From: Carya illinoinensis
Taxonomy: Eukaryota; Streptophyta; Magnoliopsida; Fagales; Juglandaceae
Assembly (NCBI RefSeq): GCF_018687715.1
Contig: NC_056758.1
Location: forward strand, 17,523,001-17,587,000
Reading direction: 5' to 3'
DNA: 64,000 nt
A program made the translations under genes and the position numbers. The notes below the pieces were generated by a model that saw only the letters and a program-made list of their open reading frames with translations, had not been told where the DNA came from and made no database searches. Positions 20,752 through 31,249 of the stretch are shown in pieces (positions within the stretch are counted from its first letter, which is position 1; every line of letters starts with the position of its first letter).

Positions 20752-21408
20752 GGCGTAGTGGTACTCTGCGGTGTGGTACTGGAGCCAGGGTGTGCTGATG
20801 ACCCCTAGGGGAGGTCATGGCGCATACGGATAAAATGGTTTTTGGTTTGAGACGGTTATAGAGGCCAAATGTGACTTTTGGCATGGTTTTTTGGAAAAGA
20901 TGTGTTTTTGGGCCAAATGGGATTTTTGGCGTGTGTGGAAAATTATGTTTTTGAGTTTTGTGCATTGGGCATGCTTCATGCATTTTGTTTGAGTTCTATA
21001 TGTTTTTATTTGGTGGTGTTTGGGTTTTACTTACCTGTGTACCATTTTTGGTTCTGTACCATTTTTGGTTCTGTAGCTTTTGGTGCAGGTTTTGAGGATG
21101 AGGAGGAGGAGGCTGAGCCCGAGGATGCGGGTCCCCCGGGTTGCTAATGTTATGCTTTATATTTGGTTTAAAACTATATTAGTGTTTTGTAATATTTTAT
21201 TTATGTATGTTTTAAACAGCTTGTATTACGTTAAGAAAAATTCTGGTACTTAGTTGTTTGGCATTCGTTATCCGCTGCGTGTTTCTTCGTGCACATATGT
21301 TGTCTTTGCACACACTTGGCACTCATCGTTAGGGTGGTGACCCGGGTTGTCACCATCCGGACGTGTCGATTTCCCCGCGTCCGTGCGTGGGGATTTGGGG
21401 GCGTCACA
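20752..21408 (+). repeat. 3' part of a chromovirus LTR
   Basis: Matches 18100-18739 almost base for base, beginning in GTAGTGGTACTCTGCGG and ending GGGGGCGTCACA. It directly abuts inverted pol at about 20750; the shared bases GCGTAGTGG at the junction may reflect microhomology. It closes the inserted element at the TTAGC duplication. Confidence 0.85.
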
Positions 21409-21413
21409 TTAGC

Positions 21414-21981
21414 CACACATAGTAAATAGTATTAGACACTTGGCACAAAGAGGAACCATTAGATGGATTTGTGAAGGAAATCAAGGTGTGAAATCATGCC
21501 ACCCAATCAAAACTTTTTTTCATCTGATCAACCAAATTGAGCCAAATCAAAGAGGGTTTCAACCCTAGTGAAACCCTAAATGGTTGGAATCCAATTGAAA
21601 TTCTAAAAACTTGGTTGAAACTGAAATCCTAAATGGTTTCCCCAAACTCTAAAGTTGGCCTTCAAACCCTCTTTGATCTAATTTCTAACATTGTTTTTAA
21701 TCACTTCATTAAATTACTTCCACATACTATTAATTTCTCAAATTTTTATTATGACATCATTATCCAACCTTTTAAACCTTGGAATTTTGATTAGGCCAAA
21801 AAAAATTGGATTTGGACTTGACAACATCTCAAACCCTAACCAAACCCTCTTTAAACCATTGAAGCCCACTTGGTTGAGGCCCACCAAGGCCCACCAATTT
21901 GGCCACCTTGGCAAAGCTTCTTGAAGAAGTTTCCCTTCCCCACATGGAAGACCATCCACTGCCCTTGGCTGCATCCAATAA
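21414..21981 (+). repeat. Right half of the unassigned repeat
   Basis: Continuation of 16315-16672 across the chromovirus insertion. Non-coding, with repeated AAACCCTA and GGCCCACCAA-type words, and cut off by the next chromovirus LTR at 21982. No gene is seen. Confidence 0.35.
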
Positions 21982-24009
21982 TGTGATGACTCGTTTTTAC
22001 GTATATTTTCACTAAATGGTTGTTTTTAATTTAATTAATATAGTGGTTTATTTATTTTAAATTATTGTATTTTAAATTGGTTTTAATTTATTTGATGTTG
22101 TGATTTATTTATTTAGTCGTTTTACGGTTTTTAGTATCGTTTTCAACGGATCAGTTTTGGTTTCCGGAGTGAGGACTGGACCTCATTTCTTTCCTCCATC
22201 TTTTCTTTTCTCTTTTTTTTCCTTTTCTCTCTTTTCTCTTTTCTTTCTTTTACTTTTTCTTTCTTTTTTTTCCCTCCCTTTCTTCCCGTGCGTCGACCCC
22301 CCTGTGCGTTTTCTCTCTCTCTCCTCTCCTTCACGCCAAAGCTTCCAGCCACCCAGTACTGCCGCTCGCCGGTGCCGTGAGCCACACCACCACCACCAAT
22401 CTCTTCCCCTACCTCCGGTGAACCACCCCACAAATTTCCACCGCCAACGGAGCCACCGTTTAGCCGGAAAGTCACCATCAAGCTGAACGGCTTTTGCTCC
22501 GTTTTGCCACCATCGCTCCACCTCCGGCCACCACCTCTTCACCACTTTATCACCGACTCCTTGCCATCCTAAACCACCCATTTTTGGCCTCGATCCGTCG
22601 CCGGAACAATCCCTACGAGCTAACTCTCCAATTTGGGTATTTTGGCCTCCTTCTGCCATTTTCGCCGCCACCCACGGCCAAACTCCACTTCCCTTAATTT
22701 CATAAACATCCCTAGGTCATTCTCTATCAATTTCGAGTTTTGGTTTGTCCCCGTTCGAAAGTGAGTAATTTATTACCCATAGCCACAGTGTAAATTACAC
22801 TGTTACGTTGCTTTTCCTCCGCCGTTTGCAACGCCGCGAACTTTCAAAAAATACCCATATAGGGCTGTAAGTATTTTTCAAACTCTACTTTTAGATTTAA
22901 ATATATTTTTCTCTTACAATAAATATTTGCTGTTGGTTGGTTGATTCCGGACTGAGTCCGAGGAGTTCCAGGGTCGGATGGATTGAGGACGGAGTGCTTC
23001 GTTTTGGTTGTTTGTGATTGCTTGATTATTTGTGCCATGAGGCGTGCATTACATATTGCATACATGTGCATTTTATTTTAATTGAGAAAATCGTGTTTTG
23101 TTAGCATAAATGGATTTCGGGTGTGTGAGTCTCACGAGCCCAAGCCGGGATGGGTTATTATCTCGATGGAGCTCCTCTAGTCACTCGGGAGTGGATAATA
23201 CTGAGTGACATCCCCTGGGTTATCATAGGGCGACGACCGGATCACACGATACGGTAACGCTGTCATGTCGACTTAGTGGCCCTTCGCTGGCGAGGACTAG
23301 AAGATGCTTGGCTACGAACGTGCGGGGCGCAGAACTGGGCATCGCTTGTTTAGGTGTCACATGCGTGGTCGTTACCTAAGGTGTGGCACAGGAGCCAGGG
23401 TGTGCGGATGACCCCTAGGGGAGGTCATGGTGCATACGGATTAATTGGTTAACGGTTTGAGTTTGATATGGGCCAAATGTGACTTTTGGGGTGATATTTG
23501 GAAAGGATATATTTTTGGGCCAAATGGGATTTTTGGCGTGCGTGGAAAAAATATGATTTTATGGGTTTTGTGCATTGGCATCCTTTCATGCATATTGTTT
23601 TAGTTTTATATGTTTTTATTTGGTGGTGTTTGGATTTTACTTACATGCGGCACCATTTTTGGTACCGTAGATTTTGGTACAAAGATCGAGGATGAGGAAG
23701 AGGAGGCTGAGCCCGAGGATGCGGCTCCGCCAGGGTGCTGAAGTTAAAGTCTAAGTTTTGTTATTTGGTTTAAAACTATATTTGTGTTTTGTAATATTTT
23801 ATTATGTATGTTTTGAACAGTTTTGTATTAAATTAAGAAAAATTCTAGTACTTAGTTATTGACTTTGCTTATCCATTGCGTATTTCTTCGTGCACAGTTG
23901 TTGCTTGTACACACACTTGGCACTCGTCGATAGGGTGGTGACCCGTGATATCATCACACGGACGTCTCGATTTCCCCGTGTCCATGCGTGGGGATTTGGG
24001 GGCGTCACA
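21982..24009 (+). repeat. 5' LTR of the Tekay-like chromovirus
   Basis: 2028 bases, TGTGATGACTCG to GGCGTCACA. It contains the family's polypyrimidine tract (about 22200-22280) and the acidic frame near 23685. Compared with its partner LTR, one copy of the GCTTGGCTACGAACG segment is missing or rearranged (about 23220-23340). Confidence 0.9.
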
Positions 24010-24011
24010 GA

Positions 24012-24023
24012 TGGTATCAGAGC
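24012..24023 (+). other. Primer-binding site (initiator-Met tRNA type)
   Basis: TGGTATCAGAGC two bases after the LTR end. Confidence 0.92.
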
Positions 24024-24300
24024 GGTTTGGCTCTTGGTAAAACCACATGTCCCGTAGGTAGTACCAGAATGTTTTTAAAGTTGTGTTTTAAAAATTATAT
24101 TAAGTAAAGTTGTTATTTGATTTGTTTTATTTGTTTGAACTTAGTTGCTTGTTTTTATTTATTTAGTTATGTTTTTGCAAGCTGGTTTCTTTTTGTTTCT
24201 TGTTATGTGGTGTTGTTTTTTTGGGTTTTGTTTTTTTTGTTGTTGGTTTTATTTGTTTTTATTTTCTTAAAAGGGGTCAAAGGTTGTGGTGGCAGGAAAA

Positions 24301-25516
24301 ATGGTGAGACCAAGGAAATCTACTCAGGAGCCACGGGACGATACATCAAGAGATGACTCCATAGCCCAAGCAATACGGCAGATGACGGAATTTATGCAAC
24401 AGAATTTTAGGCCACAGCAGACAGGGCCCTGGCCATAACAAGGAGGACGTTGGCCGCAACAGTGTGGTCCCTGGCCGCAACAAGGAGGGCCTTGTCCACA
24501 ACAAGGAGGATTTTGGCCACAACCAGGAGGTCCTTGGCCACATCAGGGAGGGCCTTAGTTATACCCAGAAGGACCTAGTAGCATGGTGCAAGCCGGATGC
24601 ACCTATGAGCGCTTTCTGGCGCATAGAACTCCACACTTCACTGGAGAAGAGGATCCACTTCAAGCTGGAAAGTGGATCAAAGACTTGGAAAGAACTTTTG
24701 AGGTGTGTGGTTGCACCAAGGTGCAACAAGTACTCTATGCTAGCTATCTGTTGCAAGGCACCACTTCTGATTGGTGGGATACCAAGAGGGTGATGCTGGA
24801 ATCAGAATTGGGATCTTTCGCCGCTGTTACCTGGCAGTGCTTCAAGAAAGAGTTTAATGATTGCTTCTTTCCCGCTTCTGTAAGGAAGCAAAAGGCAAGA
24901 GAGTTCTCAAATTTGGTCCAAAGGAGCACGATAGTGGAACAGTATGCCCGAAGATTTATAGAACTTGGGCAATTTGCTCCCCACCTCATCGCCACAGAGG
25001 AGATGCGAGCTGAGCATTTCCAGGAGGGACTATGCCTTGATATACGCCGTATGGTGGTCAGTCACTGGATATCCACTTTTCAGGACTTAGTGGATGTGGC
25101 CACTCTTGTAGAGCGAGAGAATAATCTGAGTATGGGCTCCCCTCCGGGTCATAAGAGGCGGAGTTTTTCTGGTGAATGAAGCAACTCGGGTTTGCCTCAG
25201 AAATTTATTCAGCGGACCGAAACTTGACCTCAACCTTCCTCAGGTGTTCATATGGGAGGACGGGTGCCAAGTTGTGGAGCATGTAATAGAGCTCATGAGG
25301 GGGAGTGTCGGCTGAGTGGTGGACCCCAGTGTTACCGATGCGGCCATGTGGGACATATTGCTCGTGAGTGCCCCGTCAGAGTTCAAGGAAGCCGTGGAGG
25401 TAGACGTGGTAGAAGAACAAATCCAAGACAAGCAGTGCAAGCCCGGGTTTATGCTGTCACACCCGGAGATGTGGATGATGAGGCGCCAGCGACCCAAGAT
25501 GCAGGAGTAATTACAG
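24301..25516 (+). pseudogene. Chromovirus gag with zinc knuckle
   Basis: The ATG at 24301 follows a U-rich leader ending GGTGGCAG, which looks like a splice acceptor. After an N-terminal Q-rich stretch come about seven repeats of a WPQQGGP-type unit (24427-24555), then the capsid domain (FTGEEDPLQAGKWI, SDWWDTKR, FNDCFFP) and a CCHC zinc knuckle (CYRCGHVGHIARECP, about 25330-25375). In-frame stops lie at 24436, 24556, 25177 and 25225; each can be explained by one C-to-T or G-to-A change of a CAA, CAG, CGA or TGG codon. Gag forms the virus-like particle and the knuckle binds the RNA. The reading frame is otherwise continuous to a candidate intron at 25517. Confidence 0.88.
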
Positions 25517-25612
25517 GTATGGATTTAATTTAACTTTATGTTGGATTTGATTTTTGTTGTGCTTTGATTTTTTTTGTGTATTTGGATTTCATGGGTTATG
25601 TTTTTGGTTCAG
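25517..25612 (+). other. Candidate 96-bp intron between gag and protease
   Basis: The frame is interrupted by a T-rich segment that starts ACAG|GTATGG and ends GGTTCAG|GG, with an internal in-frame stop at 25531. Removing it joins VITG to RVRLYEF in frame and leads straight into the protease. Length, T-richness and GT-AG ends are those of a small plant intron. Alternatively it is a spacer translated by read-through. Confidence 0.5.
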
Positions 25613-28600
25613 GGAGAGTCCGTTTATATGAGTTTTATGCTTGCACTTTGTTTGATTCGGGTGCTTCACAGTCATTTGTATCTTCCACGTTTGCTCGGAT
25701 GTGTAATTTGGTCACGGAACCTTTGCCGAAATCATTGGTAGTGGCTCTACCCAATGGTGAAATAGTGTGGTGCTCCAAGGTTGCTTTGGGATGCCCATTA
25801 AATTTTGATAGAAGGTTCTTGGATGCTGATTTGGTGGTGTTTAAGCTGTTGGGTTTTAATATCATCCTCGGGATGGATTAGCTATACCGATATTCTGCGA
25901 GTATTAATTGCAGAAGTCGGGTAATTACCTTTCAGCTTCCAGATAGTGATTGTCTGGAATTTGCGGGAAGTAAGTTAAAAGAAAAACCAGTAATTGTATC
26001 GGCAATTCAAGCAAAAAGAGAGATTGCATGGGGAGCGAAAGCTTTCTTAGTCCAGATGGTGTCCACGCCGTCTGAGAAGAAGTCTTTGGTAGACATTCCA
26101 GTTGTGGAAGAATTCCCCGATGTGTTTGTGGATGACTTGCCTGGACTACCCCCTGTTCGAGAAATGGAGTTTGTTATAGACTTAGAACCTGGAGCGGCTC
26201 CTGTACATAAAGCTCCTTATCGCATGGCACTGGCTGAATTAAAAGAGTTGAAGACTCAGTTGCAAGAGCTGGTAGATAAGAGATTTATTCAGCCTAGTAC
26301 TTCGCCGTGGGGTGCGCCAGTGCTGTTTGTTAAAAAGAAAGATGGAACCCTCCGTATGTGCATTGATTATCGAGAATTAAATAAGGTGACCATCAAAAAT
26401 AAATATCCTCTCCCGCGGATAGATGATTTATTTGATCAGTTTCAAGGAGCAGCTGTATTCTCGAAGATTGATTTGAGGTCGAGATACTACCAGCTGAGGA
26501 TCAGAGACAAGGATGTGTCCAAAACTGCTTTCAGGTCGAGATATGGGCATTATGAATTTAAGGTGATGTCGTTTGGATTAGCCAATGCCCCTGCTGCTTT
26601 CATGGATTTAATGAATCGAGTATTTCGACCTTATCTGGATTCCTTTGCGGTAGTATTCATTGATGATATTCTGATTTATTCCCGAGATGTTGAAGAGCAT
26701 GTGTATCATCTTCGTCTGGTACTTGGGAAATTGAGAGAACACTAGTTATATGCCAAGCTCAGCAAGTGTGAATTCTGGTTGGAGGAAGTCAGATTTCTTG
26801 GGCATGTGATTTCCCGAGATGGAGTGGCTGTTGATTCTAGTAAGGTGGAAGCCATTTTTGTCATGGCAGCGTCCGACTACAGTGCGCGAGATCCGGAGTT
26901 TCTTGGGGCTTACCGGATATTACCGAAGATTTGTGGAGGGATTTGCTCGCCTATCCGAACCTCTCACAGCTTTGACTCGGAAGAATGCAGAATTTGTTTA
27001 GTCAGATAAGTGTGAGAGAAGCTTCCAAGAATTGAAGAACAGGTTGACGATGGCACCAGTGTTAGCGCTTCCAGAACCGCACAAGCCATTCGTAGTCTTC
27101 AGCGATACGTCTAAATTTGGATTGGGTTGTGTCCTTATGCAGGAAGGACGGGTTGTTGCTTATGCATCTCGTCAGCTAAAGGACCATGAGAAGAATTATC
27201 CGACACACGATTTGGAATTGGCTGCGATTGTTTTTGCTCTCAAGATCTGGCGGCACTTTTTGTATGGGGAAGCATGTGAAGTATACACCGATCACAAGAG
27301 CTTGAAGCACTTGTTTTCCCAGAAAAATCTGAACATGAGGCAGAGGCGATGGCTAGAGCTAATCAGTTACTACCAGTGTGAGATCAAGTACCATCCGAGG
27401 AAGGCTAATATAGTTGCTGATGCTTTGAGCCGAAAATCGCACTTGGAAGATGAAGCCGAGCCGTCGAAATTGGATTCTTTGCTTTGTGGGATGAGAAGGC
27501 TCCTTATTGAAAGTTCACAGCAAGAAGAGATTTTATCTTCAGTTCTTGATATTTGGGTAATTGATTTTGAAGAATTGAAGACTCTTCAAAGGAAGGATCC
27601 GAAGCTGCTGGATATCAGGAAAAGAGTCAGAAAATCTCGAGGGCCGTTGCACTATAGTATGGATAAAGATGGAATTCTTTGGTTCCGAGATCGTAGGGTG
27701 GTCCCCAAAGATTCAGAATTCAAGGAGCGGATCATGGCAGAAGCTCATGCGGCCCCTTATTCAGTTCATCCCGGCAGTACAAAGATGTACCGGAACTTGA
27801 AGAAAAATTATTGGTGGGATGGAATGAAGAGAGATATTGTCTTGTATGTTGAGAAATGCCACACATGCCGTCAAGTGAAGGCCGAGCATCAAAGACCCGC
27901 AGGTATGCTCCAACCCCTCCCTATTCCTGAGTGGAAATGTGATGACATCACGATGGACTTTGTAGTGGGCTTGCCGAGGACGCCTAGTGGGAAAAATTCT
28001 ATTTGGGTGATTGTTGACCGGTTAACGAAGAGTGCTCATTTCTTGCCTGTTAATAATACCGATTCCTTGGGTAAGTTGACACGCTTGTACGTGAAAGAGA
28101 TAGTGCAGCTGCACGGCATACTGAAGAGTATAGTGTCGGATCGAGACCCAAGGTTCACGTCTCCGTTCTGGAAGAGTTTGCAGGCAGCTTTGGGTACTAA
28201 GTTGAAGTTCAGTACTGCATATCACCTGCAGACAGACAGTCAATCAGAGCGCACCATTTAGACCCTTGAAGACATGTTGCGAGCATGTGTCATGGAATTT
28301 CAAGGGAGTTGGGAAAACCATTTGCCGCTCATAGAGTTTGCATATAATAATAGCTTCCATGCGACCATTCAAATGGCTCCCTATGAAGCTCTTTACGGGA
28401 GGAAGTGCAGATCGCCCTTGTGTTGGGATCAAGTCGGGGAGAGTAAGATTATTGGACCCAAAATAATTCAAGAGATGCAAAGCCAAGTTCGGATCATCAG
28501 GGATAAAATGGCGGCAGCTCAGAGTCGCTAGAAAAGTTACACTGATACCAGGAGGAGAGAGTTATCTTTTGAAGAAGGTGATTGGGTTTATCTCAAAGTC

Positions 28601-28996
28601 TCTCCCATGAGAGGTGTTAAGCATTTTGGTAAGAAGAGAAAACTAGATCCGAGGTATGTCAGCCCTTTTCAGATTCTAGAGAAGATAGGGTCCGTCGCCT
28701 ATAGAGTTGCTTTGCCAGAATATTTTGGGGATTTTCATGATGTCTTCTATATATCATCCCTGAAGAAGAGCTTTGGGCAACAAGAGCCACGCTTTGTAGA
28801 CCCAGAGAGTATTCAGTTGCAACCAGACCTTACTTATGAGGTAGTTCCGTCGCAGATCATGGATTGGAAGGAGCAACAGTTGAGGTCCAAGACGATTCCT
28901 TTGGTTAAGGTGGCATGGGGAGATCCGATAGCTCAAGATTTCTCTTGGGAGCGAGTAGCGGACATGAGGGAGCAGTACCCATACTTGTTTGAGTAA
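25613..28996 (+). pseudogene. Chromovirus pol: protease, RT, RNase H, integrase, chromodomain
   Basis: Domains in order: aspartic protease (LFDSGASQSF, about 25650); reverse transcriptase (about 26200-26800; [17 protein letters not shown], intact FIDD catalytic motif near 26660); RNase H (about 27090-27430; [24 protein letters not shown]); integrase ([11 protein letters not shown]...CHTC near 27770-27870, then [16 protein letters not shown] and SERTI as the catalytic D-D-E); GPY/F module (DPRYVSPFQIL); and a chromodomain (about 28850-28990, VAWGDPIAQDFSWE) ending at the stop 28994-28996. In-frame stops lie at 25879, 26743, 26999, 28259 and 28528, all explainable as TGG or CAG turned into TAG. 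A one-base frameshift lies in a T-run near 26856. The chromodomain would have guided integration into marked chromatin. Confidence 0.93.
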
Positions 28997-29112
28997 TGAA
29001 GGTACGTATCTTAATCTTGGTCACAGGTGGTCACAGGTGGTTTATGTGATATTATGTGGCTTGTTTTAAGTTGGTGGTTGATCTTGCAAATTTCGAGGAT
29101 AGAATTTGTTTT

Positions 29113-29124
29113 AAGGCGGGAGAA
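29113..29124 (+). other. Polypurine tract
   Basis: AAGGCGGGAGAA immediately precedes the 3' LTR and would prime plus-strand DNA synthesis. The matching tract AAGGAGGGAGGA precedes the LTR at 51627. Confidence 0.8.
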
Positions 29125-31187
29125 TGTGATGACTCGCTTTTACGTGTATTTTCACTGAAGGGTTGTTTTTAATTTAATTAATATAATAGTTTATTTATTT
29201 TAAATTAATGTATTTTAATTGATTTTTAATTTATTTGATGTTGTGTTTTATTTATTTAGTCATTTTACAGTTTTTTAAAAATCGTTTTCGGCAGATCTAT
29301 TTTGGTTTCCGGAGTGAGGATTGGACCTCATTTCTTCCCTCCATCTTTCCTTTTCTCTTTTTCCTTTTTCTCTTTTTTCTTTTTTTTCTTTCTTTTTCTT
29401 TTTCTCTTTCTTTCTTTTTCCCTTTCTTTCCCGTGCGATCCCCCCTGCGTCTTCTCTCTCTCTCCTCTCCTTCATGCCGAACGCCCCTATCACCCAAACC
29501 CACCGCAGCCGGCCACCGTGCGGCACACCACCCCCACCATTTTCTTCCCCTCCCTCCGATGAACCACCCCACAAATTTCCACCGCCAACGGAGCCGCCGT
29601 TTAGCCGGAAAAAGCCCATCAAGCCGCAGTGTCAAAGTGCTCCAGCGCCGCCGTCGCTCCACCTCCGGCCACTACCTCTTCACCACTTCATCATCGACTC
29701 CTTGCCATCCTAACCCACCCATTTCCAGCCTCGATCCGTCGCCAGAGCAGCTCCCACAAGCTGGTTTCCGATTTGGGCGTTAAGCCCTTCCTCCGCCGTT
29801 TTCGCCGCCACCCATGGCCAAACTCCACTTTCCTTAGCTTCATAAACATCCTTAGACCATTCCCAATCAATCCTGAGCTTTGGTTTGTCCCCGTTCAAAA
29901 GTGGGTATTTTACAACCCACGGCCACAGTGAAATTTCACTGTTACGTTGCTTTTCTTCTGCCGTTTGCAACACCGCAAGCTTTTTAAAAATACCATATAG
30001 CGCTGTAAATATTTTCCAAACCTTACTTTTAGATTTAAATATATTTTGCTCATAAAATAATTATTTGTTGTTAGTTGGCTGATTCCGGACTAAGTCCAAG
30101 GAGTTCGGGGGTCAGATGGATGGAGGACGGAGTTGCTTGATTTATTGATTTATGTTTGGTTGATCGTTTTGTGCATTGAAGTCGCATTTACATGGTGCAT
30201 GCACGTGGGTTTTATTTAATTTGAGAAAATCCTGTTTTATTGGTGTAAGAGGATTTTCGAGTGCGTGTGTATCATGACCCCAAGCCGGGATGGGGTATTA
30301 TCCCGGTGGAGCCCCTCTGGTCACTCGGGAGCATAATAAACTGAGTGACGTCCCCTGGGTTGTCGCTGGGCGACAACAGGAGTGGGGGCTAGAGGATGCT
30401 TGGCTACGAACGCGCTGAGTGCGGAACCGGGCATCGCTCTACGCACTGACTCCGTGGCCTTTCGCTGGTGAGGGCTAAAGGATGCTTGGCTACGAACGCG
30501 TGGGGCGCGGAACTGGGCATCGCTCGTTTAGGTGTCACATGCGTGGTCGTTACCTTCAGTGTGACACAGGAGCCAGGGTGTGTGGATGACCCCTAGGGGA
30601 GGTCATGGTGCATACGGATTAATTGGTTAACAGTTCAAGTTTGATATGGGCCAAATGTGACTTTCGGCATGATATTTGGAAAGGATATGTTTTTGGGCCA
30701 AATGGGATTTTTGGCGTGCGTGGAAAAAATATGATTTTATGGGTTTTGTGCATTGGCATCCTTTCATGCATATTGTTTGAGTTTTATATGTTTTTATCTG
30801 GTAGTGTTTGGATTTTACTTACCTGCGGCACCAATTTTGGTACCGTAGATTTTGGTGCAGAGATCGAGGATGAGGAGGAGGAGGCTGAGCCCGAGGATTC
30901 GGCTCTGCCGGGGTGCTGAAGTTAAAGTTTAAGTTTTGTTATTTGGTTTAAAACTATATTTGTGTTTTGTAATATTTTATTATGTATGTTTTGAACAGTT
31001 TTGTATTAAATTAAGAAAAATTCTGGTACTTAGTTATTGACTTTACTTATCCGCTGCGTGTTTCTTCGTGCACATTTGTTGTTTGTACACACACTTGGCA
31101 CTCGTCGATAGGGTGGTGACCCGTGATATCATCACCCAGACGTCTCGATTTTCCCGTATCTATGCATGGGGATTTGGGGGCGTCACA
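29125..31187 (+). repeat. 3' LTR of the Tekay-like chromovirus
   Basis: 2063 bases, TGTGATGACTCG to GGGGGCGTCACA. It has the polypyrimidine tract (about 29340-29430), a duplicated GCTTGGCTACGAACG segment (30398 and 30484) and the acidic open frame (about 30856-30919). It differs from its 5' partner by many substitutions, so insertion is not recent. Confidence 0.92.
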
Positions 31188-31216
31188 GAAAATACACGTA
31201 AAAGCGGATCATCACA
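31188..31216 (-). repeat. 29-bp inverted LTR tip abutting the 3' LTR
   Basis: GAAAATACACGTAAAAGCGG...ATCACA is the reverse complement of the first 29 bases of the family LTR, with about two differences. It sits exactly between the LTR end and resumed CACTA sequence, probably a scar of another insertion or of a rearrangement. Confidence 0.8.
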
Positions 31217-31249
31217 CTACGTGTTGCTAATAGATATATGTTTTTAGAA

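Larger units (their letters stand above)
16678..21408 (+). mobile_element. Internally inverted and deleted Tekay-type chromovirus
   Basis: The outer ends are canonical for this family (TATGATGACCC at 16678, a mutated TGTGATGACCC; GGCGTCACA ending 21408). They are flanked by an exact 5-bp target duplication TTAGC (16673-16677 and 21409-21413), so this is one insertion event. Inside, a full 5' LTR and primer site are followed by an inverted block containing the 5' tip of an LTR plus the 3' half of pol (18838-20751, minus strand). Then comes the 3' third of an LTR in normal orientation. gag, protease and RT are missing. The inverted block matches the intact-order relative at 21982-31187. Confidence 0.85.
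21982..31187 (+). mobile_element. Nearly complete Ty3/gypsy chromovirus (Tekay/Del-like), decayed
   Basis: Two direct LTRs (21982-24009 and 29125-31187) begin TGTGATGACTCG and end GGGGGCGTCACA. A tRNA-iMet primer site and a polypurine tract lie in the right places. The internal region has gag with a zinc knuckle, protease, RT, RNase H, integrase and a C-terminal chromodomain in this order, which defines chromoviruses; the long LTRs and sequence style suggest the Tekay/Del lineage. No 5-bp target duplication is evident (AATAA at 21977-21981 on the left, GAAAA on the right). An odd inverted LTR tip lies just outside the right end. At least nine in-frame stops and one frameshift make it inactive. 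Confidence 0.92.
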
